Made by a program: the position numbers and the translations under genes | The notes under the pieces: generated by a model | Told to the model about the DNA's origin: nothing | The model's database searches: none | Seen by the model: only the letters and a program-made list of their open reading frames with translations | NCBI GenBank assembly: GCA_020062665.1 | Contig: JAGUVW010000035.1 | Span: forward strand, 83,890-147,889 | Direction: 5' to 3' | DNA length: 64,000 bases | DNA from: Pseudomonadales bacterium | GTDB taxonomy: Bacteria > Pseudomonadota > Gammaproteobacteria > Pseudomonadales > Ketobacteraceae | Shown here: positions 1 to 9,051 of the stretch, in pieces | How the letters are laid out: every line of letters begins with the position of its first letter | Position numbering within the stretch: the stretch's first letter is position 1

Positions 1-402
1 CTCCGGCTTCAGCTCGGGGCGCGCGTCGGAGTGAATCACCACTCGATCCGGCAGCACTTCCACCCGGCTTTGCACCATGGCATCACGATCCGACGCTGGC
101 CACACACCGTTGATCTGCAGATACACACCCACACCGGGAACGCGTTCGGCATGCTTGCAACGAAACACCCAGTCAGGGAAGCCTTCCACATGATCAAGCG
201 CTTTCAACACCTGCAACGGCGGATGCGGAACATCCACTTCACCCAGAAATTCCTTTACCTGCATGCCTTTCACCTTGCGCACCCAGGTACTGACCTCGCC
301 CGGCTTGCTGGCGGTGGCCACACTTTCCCAACCCTCCCGGGCCGACACCGGCACCGACAACAGCAACGCGCACAACACCAGAATCAAACGTTTCATCAAC
401 AT
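1..402 (-). CDS. START/SRPBCC-domain protein, secreted, 3' end outside window
   Basis: Reading from 402 towards the window edge gives a hydrophobic signal-like N-terminus ending in VPVSA followed by a soluble domain. Phrases such as 'KALDHVEGFPDWVFRCKHAERV' in shorter pieces (VEGFPDWVFRCKHA) and 'WPASDRDAMVQS' are typical of START-type lipid-binding domains (StAR-related/SRPBCC fold). The gene runs off the left edge, so only about 134 codons are visible. Start is ATG at 402 with GGAGG just upstream; an in-frame ATG at 396 is an alternative. It is divergent from the hydrolase gene at 605. By family it would bind or move a hydrophobic ligand in the periplasm; the ligand is unknown. Confidence 0.75.
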   Translation of the reverse strand, partial: MLMKRLILVLCALLLSVPVSAREGWESVATASKPGEVSTWVRKVKGMQVKEFLGEVDVPHPPLQVLKALDHVEGFPDWVFRCKHAERVPGVGVYLQINGVWPASDRDAMVQSRVEVLPDRVVIHSDARPELKPE

Positions 403-604
403 GGAACCTCCCAATCAAATCGGACGCCATAGTGGCAGCAACATCGTCATTCCTGCAAGCTGGCCTGCGGGGGTAGGACACCGCGGGACACACGGATCGA
501 CACTGGCCTGATCTGACCAGACATTGGCCCTCCATCCACTAACCGTTGCGGGGCGCATATCTATACTGGAATCATCCCATCCTGACAAAAATAAAGGAGC
601 GCCC

Positions 605-1474
605 ATGGCAACTGCATCCCATCCGGGTTACGAGCGGGCCGGCACCACCGAGATTCCCGTGCGTCGCATGGATTTCGAATTCGACGACAGCATTCCCAAA
701 TACTGGTTCGGCGGCGATCCTCTTCGCACCATGATTCTCACCGCCCTGTCCTGTACCTTTCCGGAAGGCGAGCGGATGTTCATGCGCTCGGTGCGGCATT
801 ATCAGAACGATCTGCGCGATCCCGCGCTGAAAAAACAGGTGCGTGCGTTTATCGGTCAGGAGGCCCATCACGGCAAGGAACACGAGGCCTTCAACCGCAT
901 GATGGCCAACAAGGGTCTGCCGATCCGCTATCTGGAAAAATTCACTGAAGCGGGACTCGCCCGCGAGGAAAAATTTTTCTCGCCACAACGCATGCTGGCC
1001 AAAACCTGCGCGCTGGAACATTTCACAGCGATGTTCGCGGAAACCCTGCTGGAACATCCGGAGCTGATCGACGATATCGACGAACGCCTCAAGCCCCTGT
1101 GGCTGTGGCACGCAGTGGAAGAAAGCGAGCACAAGTCAGTGGCGTTCGATGTATTCAAGGAACAGGTGGACAGCTACTGGATCCGCACCAGTGAAATGGC
1201 GCTCACCACGTTACTGTTCAGCCTGTTCTCGGCGCTGCATACCCGCACGTTGCTGAAAGCCGATCCCGACGCCAAACAGGCCGCGCGCCCACTGCGCGAA
1301 AACCTGAAAGGCTTGTGGAAGAACCGGCATATCCTCGGCAAACTCGGCAAGCACTACCTGGCCTACTACCGCCCGGATTTTCATCCCTCGCAGAAGGACA
1401 GTCAGCAGCTGCGCGAAAAGGGGCTCCTGTTGCTGCAGAAGTACGTGGGTGACAAGGTACAGCTGGCAGCCTGA
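605..1474 (+). CDS. Metal-dependent hydrolase family protein (PF10118-like)
   Basis: A 289-aa protein with no signal peptide. It has two clusters typical of the PF10118 'predicted metal-dependent hydrolase' family: FIGQEAHHGKEH near residues 75-95 and HAVEESEHKSVAFDVF near residues 165-180, whose Glu and His residues resemble a four-helix-bundle di-metal site as in ferritin-like proteins. The ATG at 605 is preceded by AAAGGAG, so the longer in-frame extension upstream is not needed. The family is often found in lipid- and hydrocarbon-degrading proteobacteria, but its reaction is not established. Stands alone, convergent with the esterase gene at 1505. Confidence 0.75.
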   Translation: MATASHPGYERAGTTEIPVRRMDFEFDDSIPKYWFGGDPLRTMILTALSCTFPEGERMFMRSVRHYQNDLRDPALKKQVRAFIGQEAHHGKEHEAFNRMMANKGLPIRYLEKFTEAGLAREEKFFSPQRMLAKTCALEHFTAMFAETLLEHPELIDDIDERLKPLWLWHAVEESEHKSVAFDVFKEQVDSYWIRTSEMALTTLLFSLFSALHTRTLLKADPDAKQAARPLRENLKGLWKNRHILGKLGKHYLAYYRPDFHPSQKDSQQLREKGLLLLQKYVGDKVQLAA

Positions 1475-1504
1475 AGCAGTGCTGCCACGCTGACACCCAT
1501 TCCT

Positions 1505-2521
1505 TCATTCAGGCAGCGCGTACTCCAGCGCTGCCAGCAATTCCGACACCCGATCCTGTTCTGCCATTGCGCCAAACAAATAGGTCTCCGCACTGGCATC
1601 CTCCTTGAGGAAATAATCAAACCAGGCCGTGAAATAGCGCCGCGACAAACGTTGCGCGTGATCGACAGTATCAACCACTTCCTTGCAATCGAAGTTCTTT
1701 CCTGCCGTGTAGGCAATACTGGTGGCGTCATTGAACGAGACGTGATTGGCACCGTTGATCAGGACAAACTGCCTGGCCGGTGCAGTAAGCGCCTGATAGT
1801 AGGCTGCATCCCACAATTCGCCGGTGATGCAATCCTGGGTGGACGCCTGAATCTGGATCGGTGCCGTGATGGCGGCCAGACTCGCGACGATTGCCTCTTT
1901 CAGAACGACCGGCGAGGTCGGTGTTCTGACAGTCTGCACCGTGTCACCCGGCGCACCCGGCGCCAACGCCACCACGGCATTGATATCCATGGTGCGCGCT
2001 GCGCGGGTTGCGGCGGCGCCGCCCAGTGAATGCCCCATGATGCCACGGCGATTCAGATCGATGCGGCCGAAGACAGCGCTGTCGGGATTGGCATTTTCTG
2101 CGGTCAGCCACTCAAATGCCGTCACAAAGCCAGCTTCATGTTGTGTCGTGGTGAATGTCAGCGGAATCGGTACCGTGAATATCAGCACCACATAACCATG
2201 AGACGCGAGGTGATTGCCCACCCAGCGATAATATTCCTTCTGCGCGCCAAGCCCGGGCGAAAACGCAATGGCAGGATAGCTGCCCGCGCTGGCGGGATGA
2301 TACAGCGTGCCGGAATAGGTGCCGCGATCATTCTGCATGCGCAGATTGTACTGAAGAACGTCAAAGTCACCGGGCTCATCCACGCGCGTGGGATCCGGTG
2401 TGACAGCCGGCGGAATGCCCTCTTTATCGAGCGGACTGCAGCCCTGCACAAACAGCAACACACAACCTATCCATGCCAGAACCCAAAGGCGGTGATGCCT
2501 GTTGCGAATCGCGTAATTCAT
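1505..2521 (-). CDS. Alpha/beta-hydrolase lipoprotein (dienelactone hydrolase/PETase-like)
   Basis: 338 aa. The N-terminus carries a lipoprotein signal with lipobox VQGC (Cys28). The hydrolase core shows the nucleophile elbow GHSLGG (Ser165), Asp230 in STQDCITG and His260 in GANHVSF, a complete Ser-Asp-His triad. The blocks YPAIAFSPGLG and the ASHGYVV strand match polyester/cutinase-like and dienelactone hydrolases. Probably an outer-membrane or periplasmic esterase. No partner gene overlaps it; the TetR gene lies 200 bp upstream on the same strand. Substrate is unknown; a PET-hydrolase-like activity cannot be inferred from sequence alone. Confidence 0.75.
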   Translation of the reverse strand: MNYAIRNRHHRLWVLAWIGCVLLFVQGCSPLDKEGIPPAVTPDPTRVDEPGDFDVLQYNLRMQNDRGTYSGTLYHPASAGSYPAIAFSPGLGAQKEYYRWVGNHLASHGYVVLIFTVPIPLTFTTTQHEAGFVTAFEWLTAENANPDSAVFGRIDLNRRGIMGHSLGGAAATRAARTMDINAVVALAPGAPGDTVQTVRTPTSPVVLKEAIVASLAAITAPIQIQASTQDCITGELWDAAYYQALTAPARQFVLINGANHVSFNDATSIAYTAGKNFDCKEVVDTVDHAQRLSRRYFTAWFDYFLKEDASAETYLFGAMAEQDRVSELLAALEYALPE

Positions 2522-2721
2522 TGGCGTAATTCCTTGCGCTTGTTATTGATGGCCGAGTGCGCACTCAAGAATCGGTCTGCACCCCCTTCCTTTGTCTGCG
2601 CCAAACTAAATCTGACAACGATTGCAGTCAAATAAAACCCGACGAAATGCCTGACCGCAGCAGCATCAGACAATTCGGCATCGCCGTCTCGCCGGCATTG
2701 AAAAGGGAATGTCCGGCGGGT

Positions 2722-3297
2722 TCAAAGTGTGCGCTTGCCGGCTTCGATCACCGGTGTCACCAGGGTGGTATCCAGAATTTCCGCCACCTGCGCTATCGGC
2801 ATCGGCTCAGCCTGGCGCAGCCACCAGGTCACCAGCTCCAGCACGCTGCTGACGATCAGAATGGTGCCCAGATCCGGCGGCATCAACCGATCCGATTCTC
2901 CGCGCTCAGCGGCAATGGCCCGCGCCTGCCGCAGAAATTCGTCACGGATGACGCCGGCAGCACCACCCGTCAACAACGTCGTCCACAGGGCGCGATTCGC
3001 GTCCACGAAGGTGAACAATGCGATGGCGCCGGCACGCAGATCCCGCGCATCCATCACCGGAATGGCCAGCCGGAACAGCGCACCGATCTGCTCCGCCGCG
3101 ATGGCTTCCAGCAAGGATTCCTTGGTGGGATGGTGACGGAAAAACGTGGTGTAGCCGATGCCCGCTTGCGCCACGATATCGCGCACGGAAATCTGCTCCA
3201 GGGATTTTTCCGTCAGCAGCTGCAACATCGCCGCATGCAACGCCTCCCGGGTGCGCACCGCGCGAGGGTCGAGATATTCCGCTGACTCATCCTGCAT
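2722..3297 (-). CDS. TetR-family transcriptional regulator
   Basis: 191 aa. The N-terminal TetR HTH covers residues about 12-58: TREALHAAMLQLL, then EQISVRDIVAQAGIGYTTFFRHHPTKESLL, the standard recognition-helix pattern. The C-terminal ligand domain is divergent, as usual. It follows the membrane cassette (3331-7057) on the same strand with 33 bp between them, so it may be its last gene and its regulator. The 24-bp inverted repeat at 7089-7144 ahead of the cassette is a candidate operator (inference). Confidence 0.85.
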   Translation of the reverse strand: MQDESAEYLDPRAVRTREALHAAMLQLLTEKSLEQISVRDIVAQAGIGYTTFFRHHPTKESLLEAIAAEQIGALFRLAIPVMDARDLRAGAIALFTFVDANRALWTTLLTGGAAGVIRDEFLRQARAIAAERGESDRLMPPDLGTILIVSSVLELVTWWLRQAEPMPIAQVAEILDTTLVTPVIEAGKRTL

Positions 3298-3330
3298 GTT
3301 ATCGGCCCACCGGCAAAAGCCGTGATTCTA

Positions 3331-3732
3331 TCATGGCTGGCTGGCGTGAGCGGCCGCCTGCCGCGCCAGCCGTTCATCGCGACGCTGGATCAGCTCGCGA
3401 TAACCGATGGCCTTGTATAACGGCTTGGGCTGAATGCCCCATTCATCCTGCGCGGTCTTCTGCCCTGCGCCTTCTGCCGGCCCGAACAGCGGATAGGGAT
3501 AGATGCATTCGCGGGAATCGTCGGCAAAGCGGATTTTTTCAAACTCGGTGCAGATCTCGTGCAACGACAATTGTGGCCAGCCATACCACAGCGCCAGCAG
3601 CGGAAAGGTGAACGCGCCTTCCAGTACCAGTGCTGTCAGGCAGACGATCAAACCGCGCTGCAACCATTTGTGCATGCCGGCAAATGCGGGCGTTGTGCCC
3701 AGCGGTAACTCATCGGTGGGTGCTTTATTCAT
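3331..3732 (-). CDS. Single-pass membrane protein of repeated cassette, copy 1
   Basis: 133 aa, no family recognised. One transmembrane helix at about residues 25-48 follows the motif MHKWLQR. The rest is soluble and contains two Cys (61 and 76, spacing C-x14-C) around the block R(F/W)xDD, then AQDEWGIQP and RDERL. The paralogue at 10726 keeps the helix, both Cys at the same residue numbers, and the DEWGIQP block. Lies 27 bp downstream of the 232-aa multi-pass gene. The paired Cys could form a disulfide or bind metal; this is inference. Probably a small subunit of a membrane complex with the neighbouring multi-pass protein. Confidence 0.7.
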   Translation of the reverse strand: MNKAPTDELPLGTTPAFAGMHKWLQRGLIVCLTALVLEGAFTFPLLALWYGWPQLSLHEICTEFEKIRFADDSRECIYPYPLFGPAEGAGQKTAQDEWGIQPKPLYKAIGYRELIQRRDERLARQAAAHASQP

Positions 3733-3759
3733 GTTGATCTCCCGCAGCAGAAAGCGGCG

Positions 3760-4458
3760 TCAGTTGGAAAATATTTCGCGATTGACGGAATGCAGATAAG
3801 GCAATGCCAGGAACGGCGTAATATAAAAAATGTCGTACAGCCACCAACCGATCACCGGGAACACCACGCCGGTATAACGCACGTCGGCAAAGATCGTCAT
3901 GTTGGCGATGTAACCCGTCCAGGCCACCACACCGAACCAGCAGGTAATGATCAGCCACTGATGGCCCCAGCGTTTCATCTGCAGAAAACCAATCGCCGCC
4001 GCAATCCGCATGGCGAACACGATCGGCAGCAACGCAATTTCCCAGGCTTTTTCACCGGGCGCCGATGCTCCGCCGAGCCACAGTTCGTTGTAATGCCAGA
4101 AATAGCCCGCATCGAACATATTGCCCCAGGCCATCAGAAACACCCGCGCCAGCAGCGTGTGATGGGCCACCAGATCCAGCGCCCAGCCGATGGTATTCAA
4201 CGCCGCATCCACCGCCACCAGATAACCGATCAGCGTCACCATGATCGGACGCACCGTCAGCCCTTCCCGTTGCGCTTTCAACTGCAGTGCCATCCCGCGC
4301 AAGAACAGCGGAAAACCCAGTATGCCGAACACCGCAGTACCCAGCAGCAGCGCGCCGGACATCATCCATTTATCCGCCTGCCATTGCGCCTCACGGCTGC
4401 GGCGGTGATGGTCGTCCAGGTTGTTCATGCCACCCATGCTCATTGTATTGGTTGTCAT
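3760..4458 (-). CDS. Multi-pass membrane protein of repeated cassette, copy 1
   Basis: 232 aa with about five or six hydrophobic segments (around residues 31-53, 71-93, 104-125, 138-160, 168-190, 196-222). No known family is recognised. It aligns without gaps with the paralogue at 11221 over residues 31-129. Conserved polar residues fall within or beside membrane segments: Asp84, Asp95, His100, Asp116, His122 and Glu125 (motif FDxGYFWHYNE), plus GEKAWE and the C-terminal NREIFS. Such Asp/His/Glu sets suggest a metal site (inference), which would suit the adjacent NorQ/NorD-type chaperone genes. Eleven bp separate it from the 44-aa microprotein upstream. Confidence 0.75.
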   Translation of the reverse strand: MTTNTMSMGGMNNLDDHHRRSREAQWQADKWMMSGALLLGTAVFGILGFPLFLRGMALQLKAQREGLTVRPIMVTLIGYLVAVDAALNTIGWALDLVAHHTLLARVFLMAWGNMFDAGYFWHYNELWLGGASAPGEKAWEIALLPIVFAMRIAAAIGFLQMKRWGHQWLIITCWFGVVAWTGYIANMTIFADVRYTGVVFPVIGWWLYDIFYITPFLALPYLHSVNREIFSN

Positions 4459-4468
4459 CGGAACGCCC

Positions 4469-4603
4469 TCACCAGTCGCGGGTGGAATACATGTGCAGTT
4501 GAATCAGAAACATTGTCAGCAGATAGCCATAGCAGACGATCTGGAATGCAATCAGCGCACGCCGCCGCCGTCTGTCTTGTTCGCTGATGGGTTGTTCTTT
4601 CAT
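4469..4603 (-). CDS. 44-aa single-pass membrane microprotein, copy 1
   Basis: Starts with MKEQPISEQDRRRRRALI and ends with QLHMYSTRDW. An arginine-rich cytoplasmic N-terminus is followed by one transmembrane helix at about residues 17-36. AGAGGA lies 8 bp ahead of the ATG at 4603. The homologue at 11941 has the same length, the same SEQDRxRxxALI start and the same QLHxYSxxDW end, and sits in the same place just before a multi-pass protein gene. Conservation in two loci supports a real gene. Likely a small subunit or assembly factor of the membrane complex. Confidence 0.75.
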   Translation of the reverse strand: MKEQPISEQDRRRRRALIAFQIVCYGYLLTMFLIQLHMYSTRDW

Positions 4604-4639
4604 GGATCAATCCTCTTGTTGTTTTGGTGGATGCCCGAT

Positions 4640-5422
4640 TCAGTTCGGCATTTCCAGACTCGCGGCCGCCAGCTCGCGCAATCCGTCAGACGTAATCCCG
4701 TCATTACTGAGTGGTGCCAGGATGCAGGTTTCCGCCGCTTCCATTTCGGTCGCACCGGCGGCGATCAGGCTGGCAGCCGTCACCAGCACGCGGGTGGATG
4801 GCGGCTCGAAATGAAAGGCGGCGTCGGTATTGCGAATGCTGGTTGCCAGCGCCACCAGCCGCTGCGCCACCGGCAACGCCACGCCGCTTTCCTGCACCAG
4901 CACCTGGGCTTCACGATCCGCCGGCAGGTAGCTCATCGCCAGCGTGACAAAACGCTGGCGAAAAGAAGGCTTCAATTCTTTGATCGAACTGCGATAAGCC
5001 GGGTTGTAGGAACACACCAGCATGAAGCTGGCGGGCGCGTGCAGCACCTCGCCACTGCGATCCAGATACAGCGTGCGGCGGTGATCGGTGAGCGAATGCA
5101 GCACCGCCAGCGAATCGTGGCGCGCTTCCACCACCTCATCCAGATAGCAGATCGCACCCTGTTTGACGGCGCGGGTCAGTGGCCCGTCGTTCCAGATGAC
5201 ATCGCCACTGCTCACCATGAACCGCCCCACCAGATCGGCGCTGGTCAGATCATCGTGGCAACTGATGGTCAGCACAGGACGTTGCAGCTTTGCGCCCATG
5301 TATTCGATAAAGCGGGTTTTGCCGCAACCGGTGGGGCCAGTGAGCATCACCGGCAGACGCTGTTCATAGGCAAGCAGGAATAACTGCACTTCATTTGCAT
5401 TGACGTGATAGTGGGGAATCAT
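4640..5422 (-). CDS. MoxR-type AAA+ ATPase, CbbQ/NorQ family (copy 1)
   Basis: 260 aa. Walker A GPTGCGKT at residues 29-36, Walker B CYLDEVVEA near residue 90, and sensor-type VCSYNPAY; the C-terminal CbbQ lid domain follows. NorQ and CbbQ work as hexamers with a VWA partner to remodel or insert metal into a client enzyme (NorB, Rubisco). The start codon overlaps the stop of the VWA gene by one base (TGATG), indicating translational coupling. No norB/norC or Rubisco gene is in the window, so the client is probably the adjacent membrane cassette (inference). Confidence 0.92.
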   Translation of the reverse strand: MIPHYHVNANEVQLFLLAYEQRLPVMLTGPTGCGKTRFIEYMGAKLQRPVLTISCHDDLTSADLVGRFMVSSGDVIWNDGPLTRAVKQGAICYLDEVVEARHDSLAVLHSLTDHRRTLYLDRSGEVLHAPASFMLVCSYNPAYRSSIKELKPSFRQRFVTLAMSYLPADREAQVLVQESGVALPVAQRLVALATSIRNTDAAFHFEPPSTRVLVTAASLIAAGATEMEAAETCILAPLSNDGITSDGLRELAAASLEMPN

Positions 5423-6954
5423 CAGATTGCTACCAATTGTTGATGAACATGCGCCAGCACTTTGGGCAGCTCCTCCACGCGACGAATTCGCGTCGAGCGC
5501 CGTGCGCCGAAAACGTCCGGCAGGGGATCAACACGTGTCGGCCCCACGCCGATGTAATAGGGAAATACGCCGGCATCTTCGGCTTCTTCCACGGCATGGG
5601 CCACATCGGCCCAGGCGTAGTAGCCTTCGTAGCCTTCGTCGGACATCAGACCGTCGCCGATGATGATCAGCAGGCAGCGCTCGGAACGCTGCTCTGCCAA
5701 ACGGCTGGTAAGATGACGGATCGGCGCACCCAGGCGCGTATAGCCACCGGCGCACAAACCCAGATGGCCCGGCATCACCATGTTGCGATCGGCAAAATCC
5801 TTCAGGCACACCACATCCACCCGATGGCGGCTGTTGCCGCTGAACACGAACAGCCCGTGACGCTCACGCGCCAACGACATGGCATGGGACAGCGCATCGG
5901 CGCAGGCCAGTTCCAACTGGAAAATCCGCCCCTGTTGCGCACCCAACGAAGCGCTGCCGTCCAGCAACACCGCCGTGGTGACGTCACGGGCTGCCGGCAA
6001 CAGATCGCGGAAAACCCGCCCTTCCGACAGGCCGCCACTGGCCACATCCACGTAATGATTGATGTATTGATCCACATCCAGATCCGCACCATCTTCCAAA
6101 CGGCTTTTCATCGTGCGATGGGTGTGGGCCTCGAACCAGCGCCGCAGATTCGCGGCCACCGGCGTGGCCCGTTGCGCTGACGATTCCAGCTTGCGCTCCA
6201 GCACCGCCACATGATGGGGAAGAAAACGCTCTGTCCACACATTCCATTCCGGATAGGGAATCCCCGCGCGCCGGGAGGCATCGATCGGCGGATCTTCTTC
6301 GTCCGGACGGCTGGGCGGCGGCAGATTGGGATTCTGGATATTGCCCTCGCCACCCACGGGAATGGTGTAGTGACCTTTGGAAAAACGCCGCTTGCTCGAC
6401 CACGGCATGCGGCCATACAGCTTGCGCAGCGCCGCGACAAATCCCGGTTGCGCCGCAGTGGCCAGCGGCAAATGACCCAGCAGCGGATAGTGCGGCAATG
6501 CCGTTTTTTGCTTCGCCATTTTCAGCGCCAGATCCAGCATGGCCTGGGCATCAAGGTCGCTGTCGCGCAGCGGCAAATCCGGCAGCAGGCGCTTCAATTC
6601 ACCCGTCAGCCCCGGCCAGCGCGCCGACACCCAGCCCAGCGCCACGCCACCTTCCACCAGCGCCAGTGCGTGCTGCTCGCGCCGCGTCATCACATCCAGC
6701 GGCAACTGCGCCACGCGATCCTTCGAGGGCGAACACTGCAGCGCCACACCGCAAGTCAGCGTGCGCAACGTCCAGTTCGCCGCCAAGCGGGGAAAGGGCA
6801 CATACACCCGCGTGCGATTCGGGCTCAGGCCGAAACTGCGGTGCTCGCCGGACATCAAGCGCACCCCTTCCCGGCGCCCGTCGGACAACGCCGACGCCAC
6901 CAGCGCACAGCTGTGCTCCACCAGGGAAGCATGATGAAGGGCGGACTCGGTCAT
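5422..6954 (-). CDS. VWA-domain protein, CbbO/NorD family (copy 1)
   Basis: 510 aa. The C-terminal von Willebrand factor A domain begins with the MIDAS motif DGSAS (Asp332, Ser334, Ser336). The middle has PYPEWN (about residues 233-238), also present in the other two copies here. The N-terminal part is the variable client-binding region of CbbO/NorD proteins. Partner of the AAA+ gene at 4640, with which it is translationally coupled. Only 4 bp separate its start from the stop of the 32-aa microprotein. Soluble, expected to link the ATPase ring to its client. Confidence 0.9.
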   Translation of the reverse strand: MTESALHHASLVEHSCALVASALSDGRREGVRLMSGEHRSFGLSPNRTRVYVPFPRLAANWTLRTLTCGVALQCSPSKDRVAQLPLDVMTRREQHALALVEGGVALGWVSARWPGLTGELKRLLPDLPLRDSDLDAQAMLDLALKMAKQKTALPHYPLLGHLPLATAAQPGFVAALRKLYGRMPWSSKRRFSKGHYTIPVGGEGNIQNPNLPPPSRPDEEDPPIDASRRAGIPYPEWNVWTERFLPHHVAVLERKLESSAQRATPVAANLRRWFEAHTHRTMKSRLEDGADLDVDQYINHYVDVASGGLSEGRVFRDLLPAARDVTTAVLLDGSASLGAQQGRIFQLELACADALSHAMSLARERHGLFVFSGNSRHRVDVVCLKDFADRNMVMPGHLGLCAGGYTRLGAPIRHLTSRLAEQRSERCLLIIIGDGLMSDEGYEGYYAWADVAHAVEEAEDAGVFPYYIGVGPTRVDPLPDVFGARRSTRIRRVEELPKVLAHVHQQLVAI

Positions 6955-6958
6955 GGCG

Positions 6959-7057
6959 TCAGAACGTCCCGATGGAATCCATCAGCCAATACCAGAACGC
7001 AATAATGAGAATGACGCCGCCGAACGCGACGAAAAGACGCAGCAGATCTACCCACAT
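6959..7057 (-). CDS. 32-aa membrane microprotein, copy 1
   Basis: Sequence begins MWVDLLRLFVAFGG and ends FWYWLMDSIGTF: essentially one transmembrane helix. AAGGGG precedes the ATG at 7057. The 36-aa protein at 12200 shares the FWYWLMDSxGTF end and the MWxx start, and each is the first gene of its membrane cassette. It would be missed by length-filtered gene callers. Possible accessory subunit comparable in size to CydX-type oxidase peptides; that comparison is only by size and position. Confidence 0.7.
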   Translation of the reverse strand: MWVDLLRLFVAFGGVILIIAFWYWLMDSIGTF

Positions 7058-7088
7058 AGGCTCAATCCCCTTGGCAAAGGTCATTACA

Positions 7089-7144
7089 ACTATGGAACAC
7101 TGTATATCGTAGATGCCCAACTATGATATACAGTGTTCCATAGT
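7089..7144. promoter_or_regulatory. Long inverted repeat ahead of cassette 1
   Basis: Two 24-bp arms (7089-7112 and 7121-7144) with an 8-bp spacer are complementary except for one position. The arm starts ACTATGGAACACTGTATATC. It lies about 30 bp upstream of the 32-aa gene that opens the 7057-to-3331 gene run, where an operator or promoter is expected. Candidate binding site for the TetR protein at 2722. It could also form a strong hairpin if transcribed. Confidence 0.6.
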
Positions 7145-7185
7145 GTCAACCGAAAGTTTCACGGGGGCGTCACCTTGGCGCTGCC

Positions 7186-8955
7186 TCAGAAAGGCTGCTG
7201 ATAGCCAATCTCGAACAGCAACACCTCGACTTTGGTTTTGATGTCCTGCCCGGCATAGGACGGATACACCACATTGGACGGGTCGCAACCATTTCCCAGC
7301 GCCGCTGAACAGGGCGGGAAATGCGTTTCTGATTTCATATGCGCCACCGCAAAATCCACATGCCGACCCTCTTTCAGATCCAGACCAAATCCGAGCGACA
7401 TGAGCTTGGCGTCGTTCAGTGGAATAAATGCGTTGGGTGATTCTTCGGGCACTGCCGAAGGCCGGTCTTCAAATCCGGCGCGCAGCACCAGGCGATCGTT
7501 ATATTGATACTCAACACCGGTTCCCCAGTAGGTCACATCCCGCAGACTGATCTTGTAGTCGACGGAGTTCGGTGAAATTCCGTTTTTGCCACCGGTGCCC
7601 ACCAGATCCGCAATGTTGCCCCACATCAGCAACGGCACATCAACGCCAAAATCCAGATAGATTTCACTGAAGGCAGACCACTCCGTTTGCCTGACATCAA
7701 CATTCCATTTCCACCGCGGCGTGAGCTGGAGACTGATCCCCGCATTCCAGCGTTGGGGAATCTGATAGGAAACCGTGAGCGGGCCCTTCGCATCATTTTG
7801 TATCTGCTCGGGCGTGGGCAGTTGCAGGCCCAGAGTCTGCACGAGGTTGCCTGCCAGCTCCATCACCTGACTGCTGTGGAAGCGGTACAGAAAGGTTTTA
7901 AAGGGATCGTAAATGGGAAATGAAAATTCACCATCCATCTCGACATCGATCGCGGAATTGTAGGACAGCCCCAGGGACAACCAGGGCTGCGGCTTCCACA
8001 GCAAACCCAGGTTGTAGCCAAGCACAATGTTTTGATCCACTTCAAATGACAGCTTGCCAAAGGTGGTGAACGGAGGCACTTCGGTGCACACATCTATTTT
8101 CAAACCCAGCTCGTTATCCGGCTGATTGGCTTCTTTTGGTGTGCCGTCGGGGTTACAGAATGTGCCCTGAATAAATGGTGAGCCCAGGAAAAAAATGGCG
8201 ACGTGGGGTTCGTGGATAGGTAATTCCAGTCCCATGCCGGAGTAATTGAAATTGACGGAAAGTCCAACCGAAAGCGTGTCGGAAACTTCATAAGCCACCG
8301 TGGGTGAAAAATAGGTGATGAGGGTGAACGCCGCACGCTCCTGGGCAAACCGGCCGGGATCATCAGACGCCACATGCATCCCATTCATCATGGGGGAATA
8401 GACATTGGTGCCGAAAGTAAAGCGGCTTCCCGGCGGGCGGTAGCTCGCACCACCGGCCATACCCGCACCGATGGGCATATCCACCATGCCGCCGGGCAGC
8501 ATCAGCGTGGGGCCACCTTCTGATTTGCTTTTCGTATTAAGTGTTTCGTTATAAACGTATTCATCCCACGGGCTTCGGCCATACAGCAGGTTGCCGTTTT
8601 CATCTTCGAAGGCTCGGTGTTGCTCGCGATATTCTTCAATCAGGCCATTCATATAGTCGCCGTAACCACCCAATTCCATTTCAGTGGAAAACAGCCCGAC
8701 GATGCCCTTGAGAAACAGCTGGCGGCCCTTTAGCTGGGTCAGTCCGGCGGGATTGAAATGAATGGAATCGATATCCGGTGGATCTGCTGTGATGGCATGC
8801 CCCAGTGCCAATGCCTTCGGATTGCCGATAGTGATGCTATCGGTAAAGGAAGCGTTGGCCGTTTGGCAACAACACAGCAAAACCAGGCAGGAACACGAAA
8901 ATGTTTTGGGCAGCGCCTTATCGCTGGCGCCACAGCGGGATTGCAGGATATCCAT
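7186..8955 (-). CDS. FadL/OmpP1-family outer-membrane long-chain fatty acid/hydrophobic compound transporter
   Basis: 589 aa. A signal peptide ends around TANA, and the mature start SFTDSITIGNPKALALGHA leads to NPAGL, the hallmark of FadL N-termini (here HFNPAGLTQL). The rest is rich in alternating aromatic beta strands, ending in an aromatic C-terminus (IGYQQPF) as for outer-membrane barrels. It is longer than E. coli FadL (about 450 aa), with insertions in periplasmic or extracellular loops. Last gene of the run 12310-7186 after P450 and a 117-aa gene, so it probably imports the substrate of this pathway. Confidence 0.88.
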   Translation of the reverse strand: MDILQSRCGASDKALPKTFSCSCLVLLCCCQTANASFTDSITIGNPKALALGHAITADPPDIDSIHFNPAGLTQLKGRQLFLKGIVGLFSTEMELGGYGDYMNGLIEEYREQHRAFEDENGNLLYGRSPWDEYVYNETLNTKSKSEGGPTLMLPGGMVDMPIGAGMAGGASYRPPGSRFTFGTNVYSPMMNGMHVASDDPGRFAQERAAFTLITYFSPTVAYEVSDTLSVGLSVNFNYSGMGLELPIHEPHVAIFFLGSPFIQGTFCNPDGTPKEANQPDNELGLKIDVCTEVPPFTTFGKLSFEVDQNIVLGYNLGLLWKPQPWLSLGLSYNSAIDVEMDGEFSFPIYDPFKTFLYRFHSSQVMELAGNLVQTLGLQLPTPEQIQNDAKGPLTVSYQIPQRWNAGISLQLTPRWKWNVDVRQTEWSAFSEIYLDFGVDVPLLMWGNIADLVGTGGKNGISPNSVDYKISLRDVTYWGTGVEYQYNDRLVLRAGFEDRPSAVPEESPNAFIPLNDAKLMSLGFGLDLKEGRHVDFAVAHMKSETHFPPCSAALGNGCDPSNVVYPSYAGQDIKTKVEVLLFEIGYQQPF

Positions 8956-9051
8956 AACGGCGGGTCTTCATCAGATGTTTTCTTTTTTTGGGCAGCACAA
9001 CGCCAAAGCCTATCGGCCCGAATGGTCTCGATGCCGAAGGAAACGTGTTTG

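Noticed and set aside
3331..4458. Cassette proteins as copper membrane monooxygenase (PmoA/B/C) subunits
   Set aside because: Sizes and motifs do not match; no cupredoxin domain and no PmoC-type DxxxH-x12-H spacing.
4640..6954. Reading the norQ/norD-type pair as part of a nitric oxide reductase locus
   Set aside because: No norB or norC is present; the neighbouring membrane proteins lack haem-copper oxidase histidine patterns.
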